A DNA stretch of 64,000 bases. It comes from Temnopleurus reevesii (Eukaryota > Echinodermata > Echinoidea > Temnopleuroida > Temnopleuridae). Position numbers and translations under genes: made by a program. This document shows positions 46,801 through 57,804 of this stretch, piece after piece. The stretch is taken from contig BQKZ01000099.1 in the NCBI GenBank assembly GCA_036244855.1, forward strand, positions 147,293 to 211,292, written 5' to 3'. The stretch's first letter is position 1. Each line of letters starts with the position of its first letter. The notes beneath the pieces were generated by a model that saw only the letters and a list, made by a program, of their open reading frames with translations, was not told the DNA's origin and searched no databases.

Positions 46801-47869
46801 TATTTTCCACTTTTCAAAGGTTATTATGGATGTATAAAACACAATTTCGAATCATAACATTTAGTTTAGATGTGATAGGAGTACCTGTATATTAATTTTC
46901 TCTCAGAAAGAAATTTTTTATTTGGAATAGATTAAGCTCCATGGGATATTTTCCTTCTCAACTTTGTATGAACTCCACAGGATATTCACAACATTAAATG
47001 GCTATGTAAATTTGTATAGTTATTACTTTTTGGTGTTGCCAAGGACCCACCCAGTTCCATAAAGTGTCATGTAAATAAGTTAATGCAAACCCCTTTCACA
47101 TCTATTGCATTAAACCAATTTAATGGAAACCAGTTTAACAGAAACTAGTTTAGCGATAGATGTAAACGGTCTGCTCCATCCCTAAAGCAGTTTTAAGTGG
47201 TGTTTCCAACAAATTTGGAAGTTCACTCATTGAGATGATTTTCCATGACTGAGAATTATCTGAAGCAGCTTTAAGTTGTCAATTTCACCTTGAACATGTC
47301 AAGCATCAAGGCTGTTTGAGCTGTACTGTGCGCAGGATATGCAGAGACAATGCCAGAACACAGAAATGTAGACAGCGATATACACGTGAGAAAATTGCGT
47401 GTGAAATATTTGAACTAGCTATCTATTCGTCCTCATAGCGACAAAACCACTTTACGTGGACTGGATTTGTAGTCCGCTTCTTCCATCTTTCTGCATGTTT
47501 ATCTTGTGTTTTATCTTGTGTTTAGAAAATAATTTAATTAAGAAAGAGCAGATAAGCTGTAATTTTTGTTGTCACGTTTTGGTCTTGTACAATTATATCA
47601 CCCTTCTCTTCCCCACAAGCAGATTTATTCAGAAAAAAAATTCACGTAAGCGCCACGAGTTAGAAAATGCATAGAGAGAGAGAAAAGTTTGAGCGATGGT
47701 TATCTCTGAACTGACAATGTCGCATTCCACGATCTCAGTTAATCCCGCTTCATTATCCCCTGACTTAAGTGATTATCAAATGATTTCAAGCACAGATAAA
47801 ATGCATTTATTCATGACCCCAATCCAGGGAAGCCTGCCAACAACGGGCCAAAATTCACTTTTCCCCCTT
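46801..47869. other. Intron-like sequence with a small inverted-repeat unit at 47094-47166
   Basis: 'tttcacatctattgcattaaac' at 47094 is inverted as 'gtttagcgatagatgtaaa' ending at 47166, with 'aaccaatttaa / aaccagtttaa' inside; probably a small MITE. No exon supported. Confidence 0.45.
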
Positions 47870-48500
47870 TTCGTTCACTCACGTTCCCTCGTCCATCCCT
47901 CTACCCTGTATTTCTTTCCATCTATCACTCTTTCTCGTCATCAGTCTTTCACATCTCTCTCCTCATCTGTTCTCTCTCTTTTTCCTATCTCTTCCTCTAT
48001 CCTCCTCTCTTTCTCCTTTCTTATCTCCTCTCTTCATCTTTATCTGTGTTCTATATCTTGATTTCTTCTCTCAATCTCCTCCACCAACAATCTCTCTTTC
48101 TTTCCTTTTCTCTCCACATTATATCTTTCTTGATATCCTTCTTCACTTACTCTCATCCATCTCTTTTTTTTTCCTTTTTTTTTTCTCTCTCTTCTTTTCT
48201 TTCTCTGCTCTATCTCTTTATTCTCTCTATCTTCTCTATCTGGAGATTCATTCTCTTCTCTTCTTCAAGCTGTCTTCTCTCTTGCTTTCTTCTCTTTCAA
48301 TTTTTTTCATCCTTCTCTCCTGTTCCTCAATTTTCTCTTTCTTGTTTTCTTCATATTCACATCTCTTTCTTTTCTTCTTTCATTTCCCATCTTCCTTTAT
48401 CTCTCGATCTCTCTGTAGTGCCCTCTGTCTTTTTCGTCTTCTCTCTGCCCCATTAGCTTCCCTTCTCTGCCCCAATCTTTCCCCCTCCCACTCTCTTTCT
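47870..48500. repeat. CT-rich low-complexity tract
   Basis: Pyrimidine-rich; all three plus frames stay open for long stretches as Ser/Leu/Phe polymers, so none is a gene. Confidence 0.9.
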
Positions 48501-48559
48501 GTTCACGTAGGTATAAGGTCCCTGATTAGCTGCGCTATATTCTATGAATAGTTCAGTGA

Positions 48560-49430
48560 GGCCCCGTCTCCATAAAAATACATATTTCATAAAGTCATGG
48601 AGAGAATCTTAATTAAGAAGACCTAGTTCATACTAATGGATTTCGGACACCAAGTGCCTTTATCTAGCTGTTTATCATCATCATTTCAAGAGAATTTGAA
48701 AAGAGAATTGAATCAGAAGAGTATATACCTGCTGTAATGGAAGGTATTGTAGGCTTGAGAAGGTATAGAAGGGAAGTGAATATATCATAGATTTGTACAA
48801 AATATGTTGAAAATAGTATTTAAACTGTAGTAGATGGAAAGACGAATAGGAAGGGTATGTATATCAGATTGATATGAAATTTTGAACATTTATTTTTATA
48901 TAGTTTGTTAGATGTGAAGACAAATCAAAATAATGCTGTTGCATCAGATAAGTACAATATCTATGAAGAATAGGATTTGAGGGTAGTAAATGGGAAGGCA
49001 AATTAAAAGAACTTGGGTGTCTCAGAGTAGTACTAAATCTTTTAATTATTTATGGAGTTTGTTTGATGAGGAGGCGAATAGGAAAAGTGAATGTGTCTCA
49101 GATTAGTACAAATCTTTGAAAAAAATGAATTTGGAGTAGATGGAGAGACAAATTTATAAAGAAAGGATGTGTGTTTCAGATTAGTACAAAATCTCTCAAT
49201 TTCTGTTGAGGTTATTCGATGGAAAGAATAGAAAGATGTGTGTGTGTCTGAGATTAGTACAAAATGTTGTTGAAACATTGGACTGCAGTAGGTGGAGACA
49301 CGAATATAAAGAATGCCTTAGAGTAGTACAAAATCTATGAAGAAAAATTAAAGTGAAGTGTAGTGTGGAGAAATAGAAAGGATGTATGTCTTTCGGATGG
49401 TAAGCAGAACGAGGATGGAGGTAGGGGAGT
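48560..49430 (+). repeat. Degenerate tandem repeat, about 90-120-bp unit
   Basis: The phrase 'ggatgtgtgtctcagattagtacaaaatctttgaa...gtagatggaaagacgaatag' recurs near 48780, 48865, 48945, 49015, 49090, 49170, 49240 and 49315. Confidence 0.7.
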
Positions 49431-49439
49431 TCGCCTTAT

Positions 49440-49650
49440 CATATCTTAAAAGCCTTTCATCCTCCCAGATACCAAGCACAACTAGTCATCACCGACTCTC
49501 ATCCCCTCTTATCAACGCATCTTCACACTTACGGCATCTCAGCTAATCTCCCCGTTTCCGTGGCAACGCTGAGCCCGTGGTGCCGTCCTCCCAGCGTTAA
49601 TCTCAGCCGCATTTACATTCGGCCGACAACGATGACGAGAGGAGGAGAGA
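49440..49650. promoter_or_regulatory. GC-rich island with RFX X-box
   Basis: A unique, CpG-bearing patch containing GTTTCCGTGGCAAC (49554-49567), a strong RFX X-box match nearly identical to the one at 28835. Words such as gttaatctc, ccgcatttacattcgg and ccgacaacgatgacg surround it. A minus-strand frame crosses into the GA tract and is not convincing. Confidence 0.45.
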
Positions 49651-50052
49651 GGTGTTTGGGAGAGGGTGAGGGAGGGGATGATGGGGGCTTTGGATAGAAG
49701 GGCGCAAAAATGGATTTTGGAGGGATAAATGCATGCATTAGCCAAGTATTGGTAGAATTGTGAATATTGTGGAATGGTTATTGGAACAGAGATAAAGAAA
49801 GATGGAGAAAGAGGGAAAGGAAAAAAGAGAAAGAATGAAAATAAAACTGTGAGATAGAGAAAGACATACATAAAATATAAAGCCAGAGAGAAAGAGAGTG
49901 AGTGAGAAATGTGATAAAAGGGAGAGAGAAAGAGAGATATATATGAGAGAAGATGTGCAGAGTAAGAAAGCACACAGAGGAAGGGGAGATGAAGGGAGAG
50001 AAATGCAGGTGGACATGATATGGCAATGTAAGGGGGGGGGGGGGGGGGAATG
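49651..50052. repeat. GA-rich tract ending in poly-G
   Basis: Purine-rich plus strand with a G run at 50031-50048. The 180-codon minus frame across it is Ser/Leu/Phe/Pro low-complexity and overlaps open frames in other registers. Confidence 0.85.
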
Positions 50053-50259
50053 ACCATCCTGCATAAAACAAAGATTTTCACTTTCTATGCATTTGAAAAC
50101 ACATTTTTAATTGTACAATTTAATTTTGTTACAGCTGAAAGTGGAAATCTGTAATCTGTCATGTTACTAATTTTTTTTTTTTAGAATAAACATCAATGGG
50201 AGAAGAATACTCCAATTTTTTACAAACATAATTTTGATGCATGAACTATTTTAGCCTGC

Positions 50260-50520
50260 TGTGTCTCGTTGGGGGGATTAACTATCATTAGTAGTGATTA
50301 AAGAAGTGTGAATGCTCCAAATGGGGATTAACTGTAATACATACCGGATTAGTATTATCCCTTGTTAGTCACAATCGCAAAGTGCTGTTTCACTAGGCGG
50401 AAATCCCTGCTCTGGCCCCGTTCCAACGATCTATACAAAGTGCATTGATGAGTGTTGGAGCTGATGCTGGGAGTGGGCCAGGGCAACCAATTTTTGATAA
50501 AGGGAACACTCCTAAAGCTT
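50260..50520. promoter_or_regulatory. Unique island with three GGATTA motifs
   Basis: GGATTA (K50 homeodomain type, the Otx/Pitx/Goosecoid core) occurs at 50275-50280, 50325-50330 and 50346-50351, and gtgatta at 50295. GC-richer non-repetitive sequence follows to 50510. Otx sites of this form are well known in sea urchin enhancers; the function here is inferred. Confidence 0.3.
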
Positions 50521-50540
50521 TGTGAACTGCCAATGGGTTA

Positions 50541-50972
50541 ATGAGGTCAATAGATAAAAATGTAACTCATGAACTATTGATATTTTGCTCTATTTGGAGG
50601 AAAAAAATGACATATTATGTTCATATGTTTTATTTATCCAGGGTAGTACTATTTAGTTTATTAATCATGTTGTCCCTGCATAACATAAATTATGGCCATT
50701 CCCAAATTCCTTTTTTTCCCTCAAGAATAGAATTAAATAGACCCAAGTTGAAGTTCTTTGGACTAAATGAAAAGCTTCAACCTGGAGACAAAAATAAATT
50801 TAAAAAAAATGTGCGGAAAATGAAATATAATATGATAAATGAAACGTGTTTGTGGGAGTATACCATAGTCCTATGTTATATTCGACGTATGTGGCTTCCA
50901 CTGAGCAGAAGTGACTGTAGAATGTTTGAAAAATTCCTCAGGAAAATATTCAATGACAGGGTAATTAATTAA
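50541..50972 (+). CDS. Unrecognised open reading frame, possible secreted protein or exon
   Basis: The longest non-repetitive frame in the window: 143 codons, closed upstream by a TGA at 50523. Methionines at residues 1, 23 and 30 precede a hydrophobic stretch (about residues 31-46, VVLFSLLIMLSLHN) that could be a signal peptide or anchor. After it comes a basic region (KLKFFGLNEKL, KKNVRKMKY) and a tail with three cysteines and the word CYIRRMWLPLSRSDC. A good acceptor (cctttttttccctcaag/a) lies inside at 50727, and a possible donor (cagg/gtaatt) near the end, so it could instead be an internal exon of about 50728-50959. It could also be chance or a decayed mobile-element frame. No family recognised. 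Confidence 0.25.
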   Translation: MRSIDKNVTHELLIFCSIWRKKMTYYVHMFYLSRVVLFSLLIMLSLHNINYGHSQIPFFPSRIELNRPKLKFFGLNEKLQPGDKNKFKKNVRKMKYNMINETCLWEYTIVLCYIRRMWLPLSRSDCRMFEKFLRKIFNDRVIN

Positions 50973-51199
50973 TTAGAAAATGGAGCTTTATTCCCAGTTT
51001 TATTCATACTTGCAGGCTTGTTCCATTTGATCTGTGCTAGGTGCAAGCGCAAAGAAAGAGAATGAATATGAAAGAGAGAACAGTTTAGGGCAAATCCTCA
51101 TAAACAAATTTTGTTGCTTTGATGTCTACAAGAGCATATTAAAAATAATACAGTCATTTTCCAACTACCCATTGTAAAAATCACATTCATGTACCAGAA

Positions 51200-51470
51200 T
51201 CCAAGCAATCTTCTCGACAATATTAACGTCATTCCAAAATATGGAAAGGGTTAAGGAAGCCGCGTGATTGTCTAATCTCCACGCTGATTAAGAGCGTCGA
51301 GAGTTCAGTTCGGAACGTTCACGCTTACGAGCATTAAATTTGGAGACATTATGCTCCGTGCACTCCCACTCGATGATTAAGAAATTAAAGCAATGTGTAA
51401 CCGATACTCCTGGTTTAATCACTAGCTGGCATAGTACCCTCATTAACTCGTAGGGATTGTGGAATAAAAT
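51200..51470. promoter_or_regulatory. Unique CpG-bearing island with GATTA/TAATC motifs
   Basis: Contrasts with its surroundings by several CpGs (ccgcgtgattg, gagcgtcgagag, cgttcacgcttacgag) and homeodomain cores: TAATCT 51273-51278, TGATTA 51285, TGATTA 51374, TTAATC near 51415. No frame or splice sites. Candidate conserved non-coding element. Confidence 0.25.
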
Positions 51471-52319
51471 AGGTTATTTCCAGTATTTTAGACAGCTGAA
51501 ACCATGTGAGTATATTTAATTCATTTTAATTTATGTTATTCTTTTCCGATTTGATGTCCTATTCTGATTCAATGAACTATGCTGATTGTTTTGCAGCGCA
51601 TTTGCATCTATGGAAGAATTTCTTCTTTTCATCTTTTCTGTATTTTGAGTTAATTTTGAAGATAGAATATGTCATTGTTTTCACTTTACCTTTTGTATAA
51701 TATTAGCTATATTCATATCCTTTCGCTAATCTTTAAGTTCCGGTGAAAGTTTCAAACTTGATGATTAGCTTGTAGTTTTGTGCAGATGCACGTGATGTTT
51801 GCAATGTTTAAAATCAGTTGAAAATTAAAACTACAAGATCCTCTTGTGGTTTACGTTCTATCCATGAACTTTGGGTGTTTTGCTTGTAGATCTGATTCGC
51901 GTGGACACGATAATCAACAAATGTGACAAGATATTGTTTTGAGGATAATAGCTAGGGGGACTGAATTTAAGAATTTGCAGGGGAGCTACAGATAGCTCTC
52001 CTAGATGCTCTCAAGGAGAGTTTTTGGGGAGCTAAATTGAGTCTTCATGTAGTAAAATTGGGGTTACAAGGGGCTCAATAAATCACTCCCCAAAAAGCAT
52101 TTAAGGGGAGTTTTAGGAAAGCAATCACTCTCACTCCCCTTAAAATGTATTCCCTGCCCCTATCCTAAAGCCTTTTTTTTTTGTCAAAAATTATCATGGT
52201 ATGGCCAGTGTAGTATATTTTCAGCAAGGAAAAAAAAAATTAATTTTGGGGAATAAATTAGTTGCAATGCATTTATAGAGGGTTGGTGGGTGGAGGGCAA
52301 CCAAAGTACTTTTTTCTTA
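51471..52319. other. Intron-like sequence with an 'aggggagctaa' patch
   Basis: A short stretch at 51955-52165 has loosely repeated 'ggggagct..aga..ctc' words in both orientations. No exon supported. Confidence 0.4.
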
Positions 52320-52494
52320 GGGGGTGTTGCTCAAAAGTTGCAATTGATCGCAAGTTGCAATTGATCGGAACGTGCCAATCAAAATCATTATTTCATGCGC
52401 GTATTGTTAAATACGCATACCGTGCACGAATGAAAATGCGCGTTACAATTTGCAAAGTTGCAGTTGATTTGCAGTTGATTATGAGCAACACCCC
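52320..52494 (+). mobile_element. MITE family B, second complete copy
   Basis: Begins GGGGGTGTTGCTCAAAAGTT and ends in the inverse, ttatgagcaacacccc. It is the opposite orientation to 2142-2317 and otherwise closely similar (cgtgccaatcaaaatcattatttcatg; cataccgtgcacgaatgaaaatgcg). Confidence 0.8.
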
Positions 52495-54214
52495 AATAGC
52501 CTGAAGGATGAACTGCTCTGTCTTTCTTTTGGCAAGAAAGAGAAGACAGATTGTGTCATATTTTCTCCAAATTGGAGAATGACACATTGCATCAACCTTG
52601 AAGGAATATTAGAGTGAACAAAGAGATGAAGAGAAGCAAGATAGACAAATATGAGAGAGACGAGATAAAAAGAATATGAGAGACAAGAGGAAAATATGAG
52701 AGAAAGAGAAAGAAACTGCAGGGATGAGCTTGAAACAAAGCATCGTCGTCATCAGTCGGAGAGCTGGCCTTTTGTTTGCAGGCTATGCTAATGAATTGAG
52801 GCAAGGAGGGATCGAGGTGACGAGTATGGTGAAGAGGAGGGGAAGGATGGGTCATTGACCTAGGGAACCAGTGATAAGAAGTTGTCCTTAAAATGAGTAT
52901 CATCATTTAGAACGGAGATAACCTTGGTTAGATTTGGAACAAGTTTTTGCCCTGTATACACACACATTGTAGCAGACTGTCGTTTGATTATGCTCTGATG
53001 CTTTTCGTAATAATTCTAATTATTTTCGTACTTAACATTTTTGGATATCTGGTTATTTCAAACATATTCAGTAGGGTTTGATAAAGTAGGGATAATTCAT
53101 TACTTACACAGAAGTGTGTGATGTTATGCATATCATAACACGTGACTAGAAGTTACTAATATGCATGAAAATAGTCACTGTTTTGTAACATATTTGTAAC
53201 TTTCTTACTGAATATCCAATTTGCTTCCGTTTTTTTTCTTTGTTTGTCTGATTTTCCTGCGTTTATTCAATACAAATATTTTTCTGGGGCAGACCCAGTC
53301 TTTGGCTTGTACAAAGTCAATAGGAATATTAAGATTGAGTAGTCAATGGGTTAATTGTGACAAACTTTAGCAGTTGCCATTCGTATTGTTACTCTGAATA
53401 ACAATACACGTATCGCTTCATTAAATTGAGTTCCGTAGCTTTTGCAGGTCTACGAAAAGCTTCATCTTTTTGTGAAACATACATGCATTACACACATACC
53501 CATACCTTCAACATGTAAACCTCAGCCACTATACTACTCCCAAATGCATGGTGAAAGCCCCGTGATTTACACGCACAAACCTCAAATACCAGGAGAGACG
53601 ACGTCTGTGGTTGAAATAAATATTTAATTTGACTGTTTTAAAATTTAAACTATTGCATGCAGAGATTCTACCGGTACCTCTATACCTGTTGCATACATGG
53701 GACGTTCATTATCCTCTTTTGTGAATTTGCTTTGCATTGCCAAGAATAAATTAAACACCCAGCCTTTTTCATACTTAATTAGCATTAGTATGCTAAACTG
53801 GTTGGTGCTTTCTTTACATTTAGAGTCAATTGGAAGAAAATCTGCTTTATTAGAAGCAAAAAAAGTCAGATTAAAGATTCAAGAGACTGTACTAAAACCT
53901 GTATGAATGGCATTAACAAATTGGTACAAATAATAATGTGTTCATGCAAATTAGCATTCTTGAGTATTATTTAATTAAGTTTATATGAAATTGGGCAAAA
54001 GCATGGTCTGGACTCCCTGACATTCTAATTTTTGTAACTTTCTATTTGAATATAGCATTCTGTTTTTATTGTTTTCATCTGATGTTTTGCAATGGAAATG
54101 AGACAATTTCTTAGGCACCACTAGACATATTGCATCTGAAAATAAGGTCCATGCACATATACCTGTATCTGAAATTAATTTGCCGACTCAATTTGTGATC
54201 ATAAGCTAGGGTTT
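52495..54214. other. Intron-like sequence, GA-rich at 52610-52720
   Basis: A purine-rich stretch is followed by AT-rich unique sequence. Short frames only, none supported. Confidence 0.45.
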
Positions 54215-55625
54215 GAACAATAGAACTGATATTCCAAACAGATCATGATCTATTCTTGAGGTGTTGCAACAATTCGCAGTGACTACAAGGGAACATTTCT
54301 CTAAAATGAGACTAGGCAGTGTGCGAACACGCCCCCCATCCGACGCTAAACATCCCGTCTCTAAGCACAGCTCCAGCGTTTTGGACTAAGATATGAACAA
54401 AAGAACTGACTTTTTAAACAGATCTTAATCTGTTCAAAAAAGCATTCTTTGGATGTTACATTGACCATCATTGACTACAAGGGAACACATAGATATGGAC
54501 CAGACAGCGTGCGAACACGCCCCCTATCCAACGCTAAACATGCCATCTCTAAGCAGTGCTCCAGCGTTTTAGACTAAGATGTGAACAAAAGAACTGACTT
54601 TGAACCAGATCATAATCTGTTTTAAAAAAAACAACCTTTAGATGTTACATTGACCATCATTGACTACAAGGGAACGCATAGATATGGACTAGACAGCGTG
54701 CGAACATGCCCCCTATCCGACGCTAAACATGCCATCTCTAAGCAGTGCTCAAACGTCTTGGATTATATTAAAGATGTGAACAAAAGAACTGACTTTTAAC
54801 CAGATCATAATTTGTTTAAAAAAATCATTCTTGAGGTGTTACATTGACCAGCATTAACTACAAGAGAACACATAGATATGGACTAGACAGCGTGCGAACA
54901 CGCCCCCTATCCGACGCTAAACATGTCATCTCTAAGCAGTGCTCCAAAGTCTTGGATTATTAAAGATGTGAACAAAAGAACTGACTTTTAACCAGATCAT
55001 AATCTGTCCAAAAAAAAGCATTCTTTAGATGTTACATCGACCATCATTGACTACAAGGGAACGCTTCTCTAAAATGAGACTAGACAGCATGCGAACATGC
55101 CCCCCATCCGACGCTAAACATGCCATCTCTAAGCACTACTCAAGCGTCTTGGATTATCAAAGATGTGAACAAAAGAACTGACTTTTTAACCAGATCATAA
55201 TCTGTCCAAAAAAAAGCATTCTTTAGATGCTACATTGACCATCATTGACTACAAGTGAACGCTTCTCTAAAATGAGACTAGACAGTGTGCGAACATGCCC
55301 CTTATCCGACGCTAAACATGCCATCTCTAAGCAGTGCTCCAGCATTTTGGACNGAACGCTTCTCTAAAATGAGACTAGACAGTGTGCGAACATGCCCCTT
55401 ATCCGACGCTAAACATGCCATCTCTAAGCAGTGCTCCAGCATTTTGGACTAAGATGTGAACAAAAGAACTGACTTTTAACCAGATCATAATCTGTTCAAA
55501 AAAGCATTCTTTAGATGTTACATTGATCATCATTGACTACAAGGGAACACATAGATATGGACTAGACAGCGTGCGAACACGCCCCCATCCAACGCTAAAC
55601 ATGCCATCTCTAAGCAGTGCTCCAA
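54215..55625 (+). repeat. Tandem array, about 190-bp unit, seven to eight copies
   Basis: Unit: 'gaacaaaagaactgac', 'accagatcataatctgtt', 'gatgttacattgaccatcattgactacaagggaac', 'agactagacagcgtgcgaacacgcccccatccgacgctaaacatgccatctctaagcagtgctccagcgttttgga'. Units start at 54215, 54395, 54583, 54778, 54970, 55167 and 55458. Steps of 180-197 bp hold except the last, which is 291 bp and contains an N and an exact 96-bp duplication. A 20-bp part of the unit is CpG-bearing. Confidence 0.9.
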
Positions 55626-57420
55626 CATCTCCCCCTGCGGCCCTCTACCATTCCTCATCCACTCCCTCTCATCATCTCTCCCCTCTCATCTCCCCCTCTC
55701 ATCCATGCCTCTTAGCGCCCTGCTCATCCTAAAGATCTACTTATTCGCAGTGTAGCAAACCAGGTCTGCCTTGTCAATCCTTGAAATTTGTCTTAGAAAC
55801 AATGAATGTACCCCAAAACAAAAAAGAAGAGGAAGAATATTTTATTTTAGTTAGTGACAAATTTTATATGGAACACAGTAGAAGAACCATTTGAAAATTA
55901 CTTTTTAAGGTAATGTTGGACATGCCAATCTTTGAAAGGCCAATTTTATAGGATCTGTCATTAGAAGATAAGCAAACAATTAAAAAAAAATATTGGGGTC
56001 CTTAGTGTGGAGAAAATAAGAAATCAGTAATTTTATTAGTAAAATAAAGAGAAACTTGGTAATTAAAAAAAATCCACCATCTCTCATCCACCCCCTCCCA
56101 TCATATCTCCCCTCTCATCTCCCCCTCTCATCCATGCCTCTTAGTGCCCTGCTCATCCTACAGATCTACTTATTCACAGTGTAGCAAACCAGGTCTGCTT
56201 GTCAAATCAAACTTCCAAATCCTTGAAATCTGTCTTAGAAACAACGAATTTTCACAATTATGCCCCCACACCAAAAAAAAAAGATGGAGAAATGTTTTTT
56301 CTTTAATCTTTGGGAAACGCATACAATTTGTCATTAGAGGACAAGCAAGCAATTCTAAAAAAAAAATTAGGGCCCTCAGTGTGGATAAAATATGAAATCA
56401 TCATTTTTATTAGTGAATTACAGAGAAACTTTTAAATTTGTTTTAACCCTCTACCATCTGTCATCCACCCCTTCTCATCATCTCTCCCCTCTCATCTCTC
56501 CCCTCTCATCCACCCCCTCTCATCATCTCTCCCCTCTCATCTCCCCCTCTCATCCATGCCTCTTAGCGCCCTTCTCATCCTAAAGATCTACTTATTCATA
56601 GTGTAGCAAACCATGTCTGCCTTGTCAAATCAAACTCCCTCATCCTCGAAATCTTTCTCAGAAACAAAGAATTTCACAATTATGCCCCCCACCAAAAAAA
56701 AAGAGGGAGAAATATTGTTTCTTTAATCTTTGGGAAACGCATAAAATTTGTCATTAGAGGACAAGCAAGCAATTCTAAAAAAAATATTGGGGCCCTCAGT
56801 GTGGATGAAATATGAAATCAGTATTTTTTATTAGTAAATGACAGAGAAACTTTTTTTCTTTTTTAACCCTCTACCATCTCTCATCCACCCCCTCTCATCA
56901 TCTCTCCCCTCTCATCTCTCCCCTCTCATCCACCCCCTCTCATCATCTCTCCCCTCTCATCTCCCCCTCTCATCCATGCCTCTTAGCGCCCTGCTCATCC
57001 TAAAGATCTACTTATTCACAGTGTAGCAAACCAGTTCTGCCTTGTCAAATCAAACTCACCCATCCTCAAAACCGGTTTTTAGAAACAAAGAATGTGGCAA
57101 TTGTGTTGTGCACCCCTTCCCCCCCCCCCCAAGAAAAAGAGAGGATACTTTATTTCAATATTTTTCAAATATCACGTGGAACATAATTCAAGAGACATTT
57201 TAACATTACTCCTAAGGTAGTGTTAGACATGTCTGTCCTTGAAATTATTTAAATTATCGAAATGAAATATTTGAGGAAAAATGAGGAAATAAAAGCTCAG
57301 GTTTTGGGCCATCTTCATGGGGTCTATCAGAGGACAAGGTAACAATACAAATTAATTAATTTGGGTTCCATAAGTGTGGAGTAAATATGATATCAAAAAA
57401 ACTGGATTAGATTATGTTGG
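55626..57420 (+). repeat. Second tandem array, about 400-bp unit, four copies, abutting the first
   Basis: The unit starts with a CT-rich block (ccctctcatcatctctcccctctcatctccccctctcatccatgcctcttagcgccctgctcatcctaaagatctacttattca), then 'cagtgtagcaaaccaggtctgccttgtcaaatcaaa', 'cttagaaacaa', 'attatgcccc', a poly-A, and 'ctcagtgtggataaaatatgaaatca'. Copies start near 55640, 56085, 56455 and 56870. The last two have a doubled CT block. Confidence 0.85.
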
Positions 57421-57432
57421 AGTAGATAGAAA

Positions 57433-57804
57433 TTGAATTTGCGCGAAAGTTATTATAATAAGTCTAAAAATATGTGTCACAATGTTACAGCCATTTGTCC
57501 CATAGTCTCAGTGAAATCTAAAACTTGTATTAAGGTTTTCATCCTGAGCAAACTTCTTTGTATTTCATTCAATAAAAGCACTCAGCCACTACAGACATAT
57601 ATGATATTTTATAGTGAAATCATGAAGCGAAGCAAAGATGTGGCGAGTCATTTGATGGGTACATTAATTTGCCAACCCAATGCATGCATCTATACTTGTT
57701 TTGATTGTCGTAGCCAATTTCTCCTAGGTCCATGTTATACCAAAGTCATAAAACGCATTTGCCCCAAACTTATAGTCAAAGATAACTTCTTACACTGCAT
57801 GTAA
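57433..57804 (+). CDS. Unrecognised cysteine-rich open reading frame (123 codons)
   Basis: Low-confidence frame directly after the array. It contains eleven cysteines, most of them in the second half, including the word CIYTCFDC. There is no signal peptide, no recognisable domain, and no supporting splice sites or promoter. The base composition is AT-rich like its surroundings. It is non-repetitive, which is why it is noted. Most likely chance, otherwise a small lineage-specific gene. Confidence 0.12.
   Translation: MNLRESYYNKSKNMCHNVTAICPIVSVKSKTCIKVFILSKLLCISFNKSTQPLQTYMIFYSEIMKRSKDVASHLMGTLICQPNACIYTCFDCRSQFLLGPCYTKVIKRICPKLIVKDNFLHCM

Noticed and set aside
47696..48551. Three long overlapping plus-strand frames
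   Set aside because: They lie in a CT-rich tract and are open in several registers as Ser/Leu/Phe polymers.
49539..50081. 180-codon minus-strand frame
   Set aside because: Mostly translation of a GA-rich tract; overlapping frames in other registers are equally open.
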